From the NCBI RefSeq assembly GCF_027595165.1, contig NZ_CP097291.1, forward strand, positions 1,488,001 through 1,552,000: a DNA stretch of 64,000 nt. The letters run 5' to 3'. Within the stretch, counting starts at the first letter, position 1. Each line of letters begins with the position of its first letter. Below the pieces are notes generated by a model, which had not been told where the DNA came from, did not search any database, and worked only from the letters and a program-made list of their open reading frames with translations. The stretch comes from Providencia sp. PROV188 (GTDB lineage: Bacteria; Pseudomonadota; Gammaproteobacteria; Enterobacterales; Enterobacteriaceae). Positions 37,699-48,306 of the stretch are shown here, one piece after another. The translations under genes and the position numbers were made by a program.

Positions 37699-38610
37699 TT
37701 ACTGTGAAAATCCTTTTGCGATAGTATCGACGGTTGTGTTCAGCAGATCTATGTATGTTGGTACAGGGCCTTCAGCGGTTGATAGCGAGTCGACGTATAA
37801 TACTCCGCCGTATTTCGCGCCAGTTTCTTTACTGACCTGCAGAGCTGGCTTGTCTGAAATGGTACTTTCGCTGAAAACAACGGGAATGTTGTGTTCACGA
37901 ACTGTATCAATCACTTTTTTAACTTGCATTGGTGAGCCTTGCTCTTCAGCATTGATTGGCCACAAATAGACTTCTTTAAAGCCATAATCTTTAGTGAGGT
38001 AGCTAAATGCGCCTTCACTGGTCACTAACCAACGCTTATCTTCAGGAATACGATTTAAACGTTCACGTAAAGGTGCATCAAGCGCCGCAATTTCTTGGGA
38101 ATATTTTTTCGCGTTAGCATTATAAATGTCGGCGTTTTCTGGGTCATATTTCACCAGCGCCTTACGGATATTTTCGATATAAATTTGTGCGTTAGCAGGT
38201 GACATCCAAGCGTGAGGATTAGGATTATCTTTATATTCCCCTTCACGGATTGGCATAGGTTCAATGCCTTCAGTGACGACAACTGCAGGCACATCTTTAA
38301 GGTTTTCAAAGAAACGCTGGAACCAAACTTCCAGATTCATTCCGTTCCATAAGATAAGGTTAGCATCGTAGGCTTTCATAATATCTTTTGGTGTCGGTTG
38401 ATAACCGTGGATTTCTGCACCCGGTTTAGTGATGGATTCGACAATTGCGGCATCACCGGCTACATTTTGAGCAATATCTTGTATTATAGTAAATGTGGTG
38501 ACCACTTTAAATTTTTTAGCCAAAGCAGGTTGGCTGACAAATAAAACGGCAGCTAATGCAATGAATGTGGTACGTAATAGCGTTGATAATCGGAATAAAC
38601 AGTTTGTCAT
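37699..38610 (-). CDS. sitA: Periplasmic Mn/Fe-binding protein SitA
   Basis: 303 residues with a signal peptide ending near Ala31 (QPALA-KKF). The four metal ligands of the family are in place: His68 (AEIHGY), His133 (NPHAW), Glu199 (TSEGAF) and Asp274 (YVDSLS). First gene of sitABCD, which imports Mn(II) and Fe(II) and helps resist oxidants and nutritional immunity. Confidence 0.95.
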   Translation of the reverse strand: MTNCLFRLSTLLRTTFIALAAVLFVSQPALAKKFKVVTTFTIIQDIAQNVAGDAAIVESITKPGAEIHGYQPTPKDIMKAYDANLILWNGMNLEVWFQRFFENLKDVPAVVVTEGIEPMPIREGEYKDNPNPHAWMSPANAQIYIENIRKALVKYDPENADIYNANAKKYSQEIAALDAPLRERLNRIPEDKRWLVTSEGAFSYLTKDYGFKEVYLWPINAEEQGSPMQVKKVIDTVREHNIPVVFSESTISDKPALQVSKETGAKYGGVLYVDSLSTAEGPVPTYIDLLNTTVDTIAKGFSQ

Positions 38611-38781
38611 AAAATAGATCCTAACGTTGGGTCGCGAGTTCTATGAACTAAATTAATCTCATTAAATGGTTAATCTAAATAAGTATGTTATTGGGCTTGA
38701 ATGTATTTTCTCATTTATATTGACCTATTTGACTCTACAATGAGTATGGTCTTTCAGGCTGATAGTATTTATATCCCAACT

Positions 38782-38800
38782 GATAATGATTATCAATATC
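38782..38800 (-). promoter_or_regulatory. Fur box upstream of sitA
   Basis: GATAATGATTATCAATATC agrees at 17 of 19 positions with the Fur consensus GATAATGATAATCATTATC. It lies about 170 bases before sitA; repression by Fe-Fur (and possibly MntR) is expected from sitABCD in other enterobacteria. Confidence 0.85.
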
Positions 38801-38979
38801 AATTATGAAAAATCCCGTTAAATGGTAAAAGGGGTATTTTTGTAATCGATGAGTTGCTGGCTATCATTATTATTTAACATGACTAAAACACGTCCAGAAG
38901 TAAAAGTTAAGTAAAAAATGTATTATTTTTCTAAAGATTAGCTATTCTTTTGGTGTTTTAATTTGCAGAGGATACAACA

Positions 38980-39639
38980 GTGAAAAAAATGGTCGGCAGT
39001 GCGCTTGTACTTTTGCTATTGGCAGGTTGCTCAAGTGATCCCAATAAAACAGCGAACAGAACAAGAATGCTAGATAATCGCAATCAAATGCCAAATACGA
39101 CAGCCAATACTAGTTATCCACGAACTCCATATGATGAGTTTATTCGTGAATCCGCGAATCGTTATAGTGTGGATGAAACACTGATTAGAGCCATTATTGA
39201 AGTAGAATCTAACTTCCGACCAGAAGTGGTGAGTAAATCTAATGCCATTGGTTTAATGCAAATTAAAGCGTCAACAGCAGGGCGTGATGCATATCGTTAT
39301 CAAGGGCGTTCTGGTGAACCAAGTTCTAACGATTTAAAAGATCCACGTAAGAATATTGATATCGGTACAACCTATATTCGTATTCTCAAAGAACAACATT
39401 TGGCGGGTATTAGCCACCCGCAAACTATGTATTATGCGACCGTTGTGGCTTACGTGAATGGGGCCGGGGCATTACTAAGAACATTTGATAATGATAAAAC
39501 TAAAGCTATTGCGATGATAAATAACTTATCACCAGAAGAGTTTTATCAACATGTTCAGTCTAAACACCCCGCGCCGCAGGCTCCACGTTATTTGTGGAAA
39601 GTTAAGAATGCGTATAATGCATTAGCGGTGAATTACTGA
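38980..39639 (+). CDS. emtA: Membrane-bound lytic transglycosylase EmtA (MltE)-like
   Basis: 219-residue lipoprotein: lipobox LLAGC with Cys17, a Ser/Asn-rich linker, then the SLT domain (about 50-215). The catalytic Glu is Glu76 in AIIEVESNFRP, and AIGLMQIKAST and TMYYATVVAYVNGAG are the other SLT motifs. It cleaves peptidoglycan with formation of anhydro-muropeptides. It overlaps marC tail-to-tail by 7 bases. Confidence 0.88.
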   Translation: MKKMVGSALVLLLLAGCSSDPNKTANRTRMLDNRNQMPNTTANTSYPRTPYDEFIRESANRYSVDETLIRAIIEVESNFRPEVVSKSNAIGLMQIKASTAGRDAYRYQGRSGEPSSNDLKDPRKNIDIGTTYIRILKEQHLAGISHPQTMYYATVVAYVNGAGALLRTFDNDKTKAIAMINNLSPEEFYQHVQSKHPAPQAPRYLWKVKNAYNALAVNY

Positions 39640-40337
39640 TATTCCGTCATTAAGTGTGGGAGCTGCGCGATAATTTCAACGATACCGTTGATGACAAATT
39701 GCACTCCCATACAAATTAATAAAAAACCCATTATCCGCCCAATTGCATCAATCCCACTGTTCCCTAGCCATTTCATAATTGACGTCGCTCCCCGTAGCCC
39801 AATCCAAACAATCACACTGGCGATCAGAAAAACAATAATGGGTGCGACAGTGATAACCCATGGCGCAAAACCAATATCCCCTTGCAAAGAAGCGGTGGAA
39901 CTAATAATGATCGCGATGGTACCAGGGCCTGCAGTACTTGGCATTGCGAGAGGGACGAATGCGATATTTTGGTTACCTTGACGTTTTTTGGGAACACTTA
40001 AATCGTCAGTGGAGACATTATTGTTATCTTCACTATTATCTGAATTAGGAAATAGCATCCCAAAACCAATAAAAACAACAATAAGCCCACCTGCAATACG
40101 TAGCCCAGGAATCGAAATTCCGAAGGTGTTCATGACTAATTGGCCAGCATAGAAAGCAACGAGCATGATACAAAAGACATAAATTGCAGCCAGCAGTGAT
40201 TGGTGGTCACGTTGTTCTTTGGTCATGTTGGCGGAAATACTGAGCATCACGGCAATGGCGGTCAGTGGGTTAGCCAGTGGAAGGAGTAAAACTAAGCCAA
40301 GGCTAACGGCTTGAAAAAGTTGTAAAATATCTTGCAT
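39633..40337 (-). CDS. marC: MarC-family membrane protein
   Basis: 234 residues from MQDILQLF. Six helices are visible, with LGLVLLLPLANPLTAIAV, FGISIPGLRIAGGLIVVFIGFGMLFP and FVPLAMPSTAGPGTIAIIIS as in E. coli MarC. Function is unknown; despite the name it does not cause the mar phenotype. No marRAB beside it. Confidence 0.88.
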   Translation of the reverse strand: MQDILQLFQAVSLGLVLLLPLANPLTAIAVMLSISANMTKEQRDHQSLLAAIYVFCIMLVAFYAGQLVMNTFGISIPGLRIAGGLIVVFIGFGMLFPNSDNSEDNNNVSTDDLSVPKKRQGNQNIAFVPLAMPSTAGPGTIAIIISSTASLQGDIGFAPWVITVAPIIVFLIASVIVWIGLRGATSIMKWLGNSGIDAIGRIMGFLLICMGVQFVINGIVEIIAQLPHLMTEYQ

Positions 40338-40880
40338 GTCGAAAATTACCCTCCAAATTAATCTAGAATGGCTTCTCGTTGGAACTATAACAAACATTGT
40401 TACTAATTTGTGGAATCAGAAGGGTATTCTCCCACCAAATTTAGGACAAAGAGATTTTTTTACGTGAGATTGCGTAATGTTTTTACTTAATGAATGACAA
40501 AGTTGTTCACATTAACTGTGGATAACATCCCGATTCATGTGTGAATAAGTGTAATTATTTGTTGAATAACAAAGGGGTATGTCACTGGATTAAAAACATT
40601 CAATATTTTGAGCAAAAAAAAACCTTTTTATGTGAGATAAAAAGGTCAAGGGCATTATTGCTAGAGGGGGTTTATGTTCATTTGTTAGTGAGTATATACA
40701 GTGCTATCTGTTTTACTGACAGGTTATGTAAATTCGTTAAAAGATTATTGTCAGACGATAATCTTATTTCTTGGTAATATAATTGGAATATTCTTTACAA
40801 ACTCTTTTTTATTTTAAAAACTGCTTTACGGTTTATTGTGTATTCTAAATTTCATGTTAAATAGAATTTTAGGATAGCCA
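40338..40880. other. Intergenic region with structured elements
   Basis: About 540 bases without a credible coding frame. It holds a hairpin AAGATTAT/ATAATCTT near 40740 and a strong minus-strand terminator near 40615. The right end should contain the promoter of the gene at 40881. Confidence 0.5.
40612..40650 (-). terminator. Orphan Rho-independent terminator on the minus strand
   Basis: Stem ACCTTTTTAT/ATAAAAAGGT with a short GTGAG-type loop; on the minus strand a run of nine T follows. No minus-strand gene precedes it, so it may end a small RNA transcribed leftward from about 40650-40860. Confidence 0.6.
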
Positions 40881-41279
40881 ATGAGAAAGTTACTGTCACC
40901 ATTAGTTACTTCATCAATGCTGCTTGTTTTGGCTATTGCCGCTGTGCTGATCCTGTTCCCACAAACGTGGAAACAATCTATTTTTCCTTCGCTCTCTCAA
41001 TTATTACCAGATTCAGTTAATTCCTTTATGGTACAAAACGGATTGGCGAATAATGCGTGTGATAATTTAGAAAATAATTTAAGAAGTTTTGCAGATTATC
41101 TGCAAGCAAATGCAGACGTTGTTGAAGTGAAGGGAATGAATGGATTAGAAGAGCAAATTGCTAATATTCAAGCCAGATTAAATAATTTACCCAGCGATGT
41201 GCGTAATTCTGTATGCCAACAAGAGTATGCCAATCTTGAAGGTCTAAAAAGCGTTTTTTCTTTAGGATACCGTTCATAA
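40881..41279 (+). CDS. Membrane-anchored protein with two conserved Cys
   Basis: 132 residues. N-terminal hydrophobic helix (about 8-28), then a helical periplasmic part with CDNLENNLRSFADYLQAN and a later SVCQQEYANLEGL. The Cys spacing and YL-x2-N pattern match the product at 9519-9938, so the two are probably paralogues (possibly DUF5339-like). Promoter and start follow TTTTAGGATAGCC. Function unknown. Confidence 0.72.
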   Translation: MRKLLSPLVTSSMLLVLAIAAVLILFPQTWKQSIFPSLSQLLPDSVNSFMVQNGLANNACDNLENNLRSFADYLQANADVVEVKGMNGLEEQIANIQARLNNLPSDVRNSVCQQEYANLEGLKSVFSLGYRS

Positions 41280-41368
41280 AATAACAGAGTATTCATTTAC
41301 ACTGTGTTATTGAATATTATTGATATCGGTGCCAATTCTTATCGTTTTATCCATGATATGCTTACCAT

Positions 41369-41842
41369 ATGAATATCAATTTAGGATCTGTGATGAGCAT
41401 ATTTAAACTTCCATTTGTGAATTGGTTAGTACTTAATGGATTTGCTGCTTATTATCTGCATATCAAAGAGGGCTTTTTCTGGAGTTTTTCTGGTTGGATG
41501 GGGATTATCGGCATCCTGATTGCCTTAGAGGCTTTCGGCTGGATTGGCGCAAGTTTATATTATTTTGTTCAGCAAAAAACCTCACCAAATCCTATTAGCC
41601 CCGCATCTTCTCTTATTACTAGGGGCCCTTATCGGTTATCTCGTAATCCGTTATATCTTGCTTTTACCTCGATGAGTTTAAGCTTCGCTTTGTTTTCGCA
41701 TTCACCTTATTTTTTGGTTTCAGGTTTGGTCTTTTGGTTAATTACTGACTTATACACCATTCCCCAAGAAGAAAAATTCTTATCTGAACGTTTTAAAGAG
41801 GAGTGGCGTACTTATACTCAGCAAACACGACGCTGGCTATAA
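41369..41842 (+). CDS. Isoprenylcysteine/PEMT-like methyltransferase family membrane protein
   Basis: 157 residues with about four membrane helices. The family's cofactor motif is visible: TRGPYRLSRNPLYLAF (about 86-101), then EEKFLSERFKEEWRTYTQQTRRWL at the C-terminus with the conserved Glu pair and Tyr. Such proteins methylate isoprenylated or lipid-type amines using S-adenosylmethionine, but bacterial roles are mostly unknown. A later ATG in the same frame (MSIFKLPF) could be the true start. Confidence 0.8.
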   Translation: MNINLGSVMSIFKLPFVNWLVLNGFAAYYLHIKEGFFWSFSGWMGIIGILIALEAFGWIGASLYYFVQQKTSPNPISPASSLITRGPYRLSRNPLYLAFTSMSLSFALFSHSPYFLVSGLVFWLITDLYTIPQEEKFLSERFKEEWRTYTQQTRRWL

Positions 41843-42024
41843 TTCATATTGGTTTAATCTGTTGGTTTTTTATTTTTTATAAGTGATATCACCTATTTAA
41901 TGTTGAGTTATTGCTATTATTATCTATTAATTTAGCTTTCGATGCGAATTTTGATATTTTTCAAGGCGGTTTCCTTTTTGTACATATAAACTGGTATAAC
42001 CCATAGACTTGTGAGGTTATTGCC

Positions 42025-42354
42025 GTGAACAAAAAAGTGTTATTAGGTGCTATCGTTTCTTCAGTATTACTGTATTCGGCATCAGCTGTAGCATGCCCTT
42101 ACTGCAATGGAAACTATGATCACCGCTATCAAAACAATTACCATCAGAACAATTATCGCCAAAACAATGAAATCGCTAAGTTAGCGAAAGAGTTTGATGA
42201 TAAGCGTTTTGAATTGAACAAACTGTACGATGCTGGCGCCAAAGATGATGACCCGAAAGTAAAAACGCTGGTGAAAGAGCTTGATGACTTATCACTGCAA
42301 CTTCGAAACGAAGAAGACAAACAATATAACCGCCCATATCGTGATGGTGGATAG
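42025..42354 (+). CDS. ZraP/Spy-like periplasmic protein, tail interrupted by an in-frame TAG
   Basis: 109 residues from GTG (GAGG lies 9 bases upstream). The signal peptide (1 to about 22) is followed by a CPYCNGNYDHRYQNN segment and a charged helical hairpin (EIAKLAKEFDDKRFELNKL ... LVKELDDLSLQLRNEED) that resembles ZraP/LTXXQ proteins, which bind Zn and act as chaperones. After GG the TAG at 42352-42354 is followed in frame by ten codons of a Gly-rich tail, GGRGNHRGCW, and TAA (42385-42387). That tail resembles the ZraP C-terminus, so the stop looks like a recent nonsense change or is read through. Confidence 0.75.
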   Translation: MNKKVLLGAIVSSVLLYSASAVACPYCNGNYDHRYQNNYHQNNYRQNNEIAKLAKEFDDKRFELNKLYDAGAKDDDPKVKTLVKELDDLSLQLRNEEDKQYNRPYRDGG

Positions 42355-42508
42355 GGTGGGCGCGGTAACCATCGCGGTTGTTGGTAACGTTTTGTTGTAA
42401 TAAGGCTATTCAAAGTCATGTTGGGTAGCCTTTTTGTCTTTTTTCACAGGATGATGGAATGATATTTTTCTCCCCTTAACGATTTATCGTGAAAAAGTGT
42501 GGTGAGAG

Positions 42509-42664
42509 ATGAAAAAAGTAATAATTACCGCGTTAGAGCATCCCACAACCCTAAATATTTCATTATCGCGTTCAAAATCACGTATTGAATGGTTACCTGA
42601 ATATGCAGTGAGAACGGATTGCAATGGCTATGATCATAATATTCTTATTATGATGGCGGATTAA
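42509..42664 (+). CDS. Possible small protein (51 aa)
   Basis: MKKVIITALEHPTTLNISL starts three bases after GGTGAGAG. It has no signal peptide or known motif. Weak support; upstream of the thrS promoter region. Confidence 0.3.
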   Translation: MKKVIITALEHPTTLNISLSRSKSRIEWLPEYAVRTDCNGYDHNILIMMAD

Positions 42665-42907
42665 ACGTTAATGAGCCCTGAGCATCAGTAATTTTAGCGC
42701 TACAATAATCAACAACTGGCTATCGCCATAAAATATGTCTGTGTTATGATTACGAGTTGAGTTGCTAGCGATGTGCATAATTGCGTTATCAATTATATCT
42801 GCTTTAGCTTATATAATGTGTACATAATTATGTACCTATCTCGCATAGTGAAGTGAGAAATCGTCAGTAACGTATTGATTTATAAACTTTGGAATAATCA
42901 AGCAAGT

Positions 42908-42948
42908 GATCTTTCGTGTGGGTCACCACTGCTGATAAGGATTTTTTA
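42908..42948 (+). promoter_or_regulatory. thrS translational operator (tRNA-Thr-like leader)
   Basis: The bases just before thrS (CTTTCGTGTGGGTCACCACT then GATAAGGATTTTTTA) resemble the E. coli thrS operator, where a CGU loop mimics the tRNA-Thr anticodon and ThrRS binding blocks ribosomes. GTGG/CCAC pairing and the CGT in the loop are visible. Confidence 0.6.
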
Positions 42949-44877
42949 ATGCCTGTTATTACTCTTCCTGATGGAAGTCAGCGTCAATTCGACCATGCAG
43001 TTTCTGTCATGGATGTGGCTCGCGATATCGGCGCCGGTCTAGCAAAAGCATGTATAGCTGGTCGTGTTAATGGTGAGCTGGTAGATGCTTGTGAACTGAT
43101 CGAGCATGACGCAAACCTGTCAATTATCACGAGTAAAGATGATGATGGTCTAGAAATCATTCGTCACTCTTGTGCTCACTTATTAGGTCATGCAATTAAA
43201 CAATTGTGGCCAAATACCAAAATGGCAATCGGTCCAGTTATCGACAACGGTTTCTATTATGATATTGACCTTGACTATACGCTGACCCAGGAAGATTTGG
43301 ACAAGCTAGAAAAGCGTATGCTTGAGCTTGCCAAAACAGATTATGATGTGGTTAAAAAACGTGTTTCTTGGGCAGAAGCTCGTGAAACATTCGTAAACCG
43401 TGGCGAAGATTATAAAGTTGAAATCTTGGATCAAAATATTAGCCAAGATGATCGCCCAGGTTTATATCACCACCAAGAATATATTGATATGTGTCGCGGT
43501 CCACACGTACCAAATATGCGTTTCTGTCACCACTTTAAATTACAAAAAGTGGCAGGGGCATACTGGCGTGGTAACAGCGATAATAAAATGCTGCAACGTA
43601 TTTACGGTACTGCATGGGCAGATAAAAAGCAGCTTGCTGCATATCTGCTGCGCTTAGAAGAAGCGGCGAAGCGTGACCACCGTAAAATTGGTAAGCAATT
43701 AGATTTATATCATATGCAGGAAGAAGCGCCGGGTATGGCATTCTGGCATAACGATGGTTGGACAATTTTCCGTGAACTGGAAACTTTTGTACGTACCAAA
43801 CTAAAATCCTACAATTACCAAGAAGTTAAAGGCCCATTTATGATGGACCGCGTATTGTGGGAAAGAACAGGTCACTGGGAAAACTACAAAGATGCAATGT
43901 TCACAACCTCATCTGAGAACCGTGAATATTGTGTTAAACCAATGAACTGCCCAGGTCACGTTCAGATCTTTAACCAAGGGTTAAAATCATATCGTGATTT
44001 ACCACTGCGTATGGCAGAATTTGGTAGCTGCCATCGTAATGAGCCATCAGGTGCACTGCATGGTTTAATGCGCGTACGTGGCTTTACCCAAGACGACGCC
44101 CATATCTTCTGTACTGAAGATCAAATTTTGGGCGAAGTGACTAGCTGTATTGAGATGATTTATGACGTTTACAGCACTTTCGGTTTCGAAAAAATCGTTG
44201 TAAAACTGTCTACTCGCCCTGAAAAACGTATCGGTACAGACGATATGTGGGATACAGCAGAAGCAGACTTAGCCAATGCGCTGAAGTCGAAAGGTATTGA
44301 GTTCGAATACCAGCCGGGCGAAGGTGCATTCTACGGCCCGAAAATTGAATTTACACTGTATGACTGCCTTGATCGTGCATGGCAATGCGGTACTGTACAA
44401 TTAGACTTCTTCTTACCGGGTCGTCTAAATGCTTCTTATGTTGGCGAAAATAATGAGCGTATTACGCCAGTTATGATCCACCGTGCGGTTCTGGGTTCAT
44501 TAGAGCGCTTTATCGGTATCTTAACGGAAGAATATGCTGGTTTCTTCCCAACATGGTTAGCACCACAACAAGTTGTTGTGATGAACATTACAGATAGTCA
44601 AGCAGACTATGTTCAAGAATTAGTTAGCAAGCTGCAAAGTATTGGCATTCGTGCGAAAGCGGACTTACGTAACGAGAAAATCGGCTTTAAGATCCGCGAA
44701 CACACCCTGCGTCGTGTTCCTTACATGTTGGTTTGTGGTGAGAAAGAAGTTGAATCAGGTAAAGTGTCTGTTCGTACCCGTCGTGGTAAAGATTTAGGCA
44801 GCCTTGATGTTAACGAATTCATGACTAAACTACAGGAAGAAATTCGCAGTCGTCAGCTCAATCAGATGGAGGAATAA
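42949..44877 (+). CDS. thrS: Threonyl-tRNA synthetase
   Basis: 642 residues from MPVITLPDG, as in E. coli; a GTG 33 bases upstream falls inside the operator. Domains in order: TGS (1-61), editing/SAD domain (about 62-240) with [10 protein letters not shown] and CRGPHVPN, class II catalytic core (about 242-535) with motifs [25 protein letters not shown] and the zinc ligands, and the anticodon-binding domain at the C-terminus. First gene of the translation operon. Confidence 0.98.
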   Translation: MPVITLPDGSQRQFDHAVSVMDVARDIGAGLAKACIAGRVNGELVDACELIEHDANLSIITSKDDDGLEIIRHSCAHLLGHAIKQLWPNTKMAIGPVIDNGFYYDIDLDYTLTQEDLDKLEKRMLELAKTDYDVVKKRVSWAEARETFVNRGEDYKVEILDQNISQDDRPGLYHHQEYIDMCRGPHVPNMRFCHHFKLQKVAGAYWRGNSDNKMLQRIYGTAWADKKQLAAYLLRLEEAAKRDHRKIGKQLDLYHMQEEAPGMAFWHNDGWTIFRELETFVRTKLKSYNYQEVKGPFMMDRVLWERTGHWENYKDAMFTTSSENREYCVKPMNCPGHVQIFNQGLKSYRDLPLRMAEFGSCHRNEPSGALHGLMRVRGFTQDDAHIFCTEDQILGEVTSCIEMIYDVYSTFGFEKIVVKLSTRPEKRIGTDDMWDTAEADLANALKSKGIEFEYQPGEGAFYGPKIEFTLYDCLDRAWQCGTVQLDFFLPGRLNASYVGENNERITPVMIHRAVLGSLERFIGILTEEYAGFFPTWLAPQQVVVMNITDSQADYVQELVSKLQSIGIRAKADLRNEKIGFKIREHTLRRVPYMLVCGEKEVESGKVSVRTRRGKDLGSLDVNEFMTKLQEEIRSRQLNQMEE

Positions 44878-44880
44878 GGT

Positions 44881-45420
44881 ATTAAAGGCGGAAAAAAACT
44901 CCCAACAGCACGTCCGAATCGTATTAACGAAGAGATCCGTGCAACTGAAATTCGTGTTACTGGCATTGACGGTGAACAACTTGGTGTAATGAGTGTGCGT
45001 GACGCACTTGCCAAAGCGGAAGAGGCTGGTGTTGATTTAGTTGAAATCAGCCCAAACGCAGAGCCACCAGTTTGTCGAATCATGGATTACGGCAAGTATC
45101 TTTATGAGAAGAGTAAATCTCAGAAAGAGCAGAAAAAGAAACAAAAAGTTGTTCAGGTGAAGGAAATTAAATTCCGTCCAGGAACAGATGAAGGAGACTA
45201 CCAAGTTAAATTACGTAGCCTCATTCGTTTCTTAGAAGATGGTGATAAAGCGAAAATCACACTGCGTTTCCGTGGTCGTGAAATGGCTCACCAACAAATC
45301 GGTATGGAAATGCTTAACCGCATCAAGGCTGATTTGGAAGAGCTCGCCGTCGTCGAATCATTCCCTTCACGTATTGAAGGGCGCCAAATGATTATGGTGA
45401 TGGGACCTAAGAAAAAATAA
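44881..45420 (+). CDS. infC: Translation initiation factor IF3, copy 1 (thrS-linked)
   Basis: 179 residues. The start is ATT (AUU), three bases after the thrS stop with GGAGGAATAAGGT upstream, as in E. coli infC; AUU makes the gene sensitive to IF3 levels. The N-domain holds [23 protein letters not shown] sequence and the C-domain [20 protein letters not shown]. Differences from E. coli cluster at the N-terminus ([21 protein letters not shown]) and the C-terminus ([18 protein letters not shown]). A terminator follows, which cuts this copy off from the ribosomal-protein genes. Confidence 0.95.
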   Translation: MKGGKKLPTARPNRINEEIRATEIRVTGIDGEQLGVMSVRDALAKAEEAGVDLVEISPNAEPPVCRIMDYGKYLYEKSKSQKEQKKKQKVVQVKEIKFRPGTDEGDYQVKLRSLIRFLEDGDKAKITLRFRGREMAHQQIGMEMLNRIKADLEELAVVESFPSRIEGRQMIMVMGPKKK

Positions 45421-45435
45421 TAGGTCATGATTAAG

Positions 45436-45472
45436 AACGCGAGTGGGGATTGCACCTCACTCGCGTTTTTTT
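45436..45472 (+). terminator. Terminator after infC copy 1
   Basis: Ten-bp stem AACGCGAGTG/CACTCGCGTT followed by TTTTTTTATT. Confidence 0.9.
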
Positions 45473-45707
45473 ATTGATAGACCCAGTTATTTACATGATC
45501 CTTAGTGAATAATTTGAATATCTGCTTGAGTAATCTCACAATAAGCAGTAAAATCCGCGGTCGAATCGCTTTGTAAAACTCGCCTTGTTCGAGTTAAAGC
45601 TAAAAAAGAATATCGCGTTTGGGTAATAAGTTGTTTAAAAAGGCATTACCGAGGCGCTTGCTTTAGAGAATGTAGCAAATCTCTTTATCCAGTTGGAGGA
45701 ATGAAGT

Positions 45708-46247
45708 ATTAAAGGCGGAAAAAGAATCCCATCAACACGACCAAATCGTATTAATGATGAAATTCGTGTTCCTGAAGTCCGTTTAACCGGTTTAGACGGC
45801 GAACAGTTAGGCATCATGAGCGCGCGTGAAGCGCTTGAAAAAGCTGAAGAAGCAGGTGTTGACCTCGTAGAAATCAGCCCAAATGCTGAACCGCCAGTTT
45901 GTCGTATTATGGATTACGGCAAATTCCTTTATGAGAAGAGCAAGTCTCAAAAAGAACAGAAAAAGAAACAAAAAGTTGTTCAGGTGAAGGAAATTAAATT
46001 CCGCCCTGGTACAGATGAAGGTGATTATCAGGTCAAACTACGCAACCTGATTCGCTTTCTAGAAGATGGTGATAAAGCGAAAGTAACACTGCGTTTTCGT
46101 GGTCGTGAAATGGCTCACCAGCAAATCGGTATGGAAATGCTTAATCGCATCAAATCTGATTTGGAAGAGTTAGCATCTGTTGAATCATTCCCTTCGAAGA
46201 TTGAAGGGCGTCAAATGATTATGGTGCTGGCACCGAAGAAGAAATAG
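45708..46247 (+). CDS. infC: Translation initiation factor IF3, copy 2 (rpmI-linked)
   Basis: 179 residues, also with an ATT start behind TTGGAGGAATGAAGT. It is about 90 percent identical to copy 1 by eye and closer to E. coli IF3 in the variable parts ([41 protein letters not shown]). It has its own 230-base leader after the terminator and precedes rpmI-rplT, so it occupies the canonical position next to L35/L20. In E. coli the infC-rpmI junction is where L20 represses translation. Confidence 0.95.
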   Translation: MKGGKRIPSTRPNRINDEIRVPEVRLTGLDGEQLGIMSAREALEKAEEAGVDLVEISPNAEPPVCRIMDYGKFLYEKSKSQKEQKKKQKVVQVKEIKFRPGTDEGDYQVKLRNLIRFLEDGDKAKVTLRFRGREMAHQQIGMEMLNRIKSDLEELASVESFPSKIEGRQMIMVLAPKKK

Positions 46248-46301
46248 TTAGGCAACCAAGTAATAGTTTCACAGTAATGTGAGTATTATTCGCCTAATTA
46301 A

Positions 46302-46538
<237 letters not shown>

Positions 46539-46573
46539 GTAAACATTTAGTTAATTAAGAATAAAGACGATAG

Positions 46574-46939
<366 letters not shown>

Positions 46940-46951
46940 TGTTTGCTTGAA

Positions 46952-46978
46952 GAGAGGAAGGAAACTTCCTCTTTTCAT
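46952..46978 (+). terminator. Hairpin after rplT
   Basis: Eight-bp stem AGAGGAAG/CTTCCTCT with GAAA tetraloop, then TTTC. Likely terminator of the rpmI-rplT transcript. Confidence 0.6.
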
Positions 46979-47065
46979 TTATAATGTTTGTATTAAAAAT
47001 CAGCTTGTGTTAATACTTTCAGTCTATATTAGTAACCTTAACCTTGTGTTTTTGAGACTATTTTA

Positions 47066-47110
47066 ATGAACAACGTAATTTTTCGTTTCTTTTTTTACTT
47101 TAGCACCTGA
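47066..47110 (+). CDS. pheM: pheST leader peptide PheM
   Basis: 14-residue peptide MNNVIFRFFFYFST with five Phe codons, matching E. coli PheM. Ribosome stalling at Phe codons when Phe-tRNA is short prevents the terminator downstream. Confidence 0.95.
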   Translation: MNNVIFRFFFYFST

Positions 47111-47162
47111 ATCTCGGGGGCTTTTGCGTATAGCGAGTAGAATAGAAACGAAAAGTTACGCT

Positions 47163-47188
47163 AAAGCCTCCGTTAGGAGGCTTTTTTG
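47163..47188 (+). terminator. pheST attenuator terminator
   Basis: Nine-bp stem AAAGCCTCC/GGAGGCTTT with GTTA loop, then T-run. GGGGGC upstream (around 47117) can pair with GCCTCC to form the anti-terminator. Confidence 0.9.
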
Positions 47189-47269
47189 TTTTTGGTTTGA
47201 TAGAAAATACAGTAAAATCAGTCAGGTATTCACATCTTATTAATATGATTGTGATGATAAATTTAGTGA

Positions 47270-48292
<1,023 letters not shown>

Positions 48293-48306
48293 GGCGGGTC
48301 TATCTC

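Noticed and set aside
40541..40777. A plus-strand 78-codon frame between marC and the anchored protein gene
   Set aside because: No ribosome site, unusual composition, and the region contains strong hairpins and a minus-strand terminator.
44881..46247. Interpretation of the two infC genes as an assembly duplicate
   Set aside because: The copies differ throughout at synonymous and replacement sites and have different flanks, so simple duplication of reads does not explain them, though read-level confirmation is still wanted.
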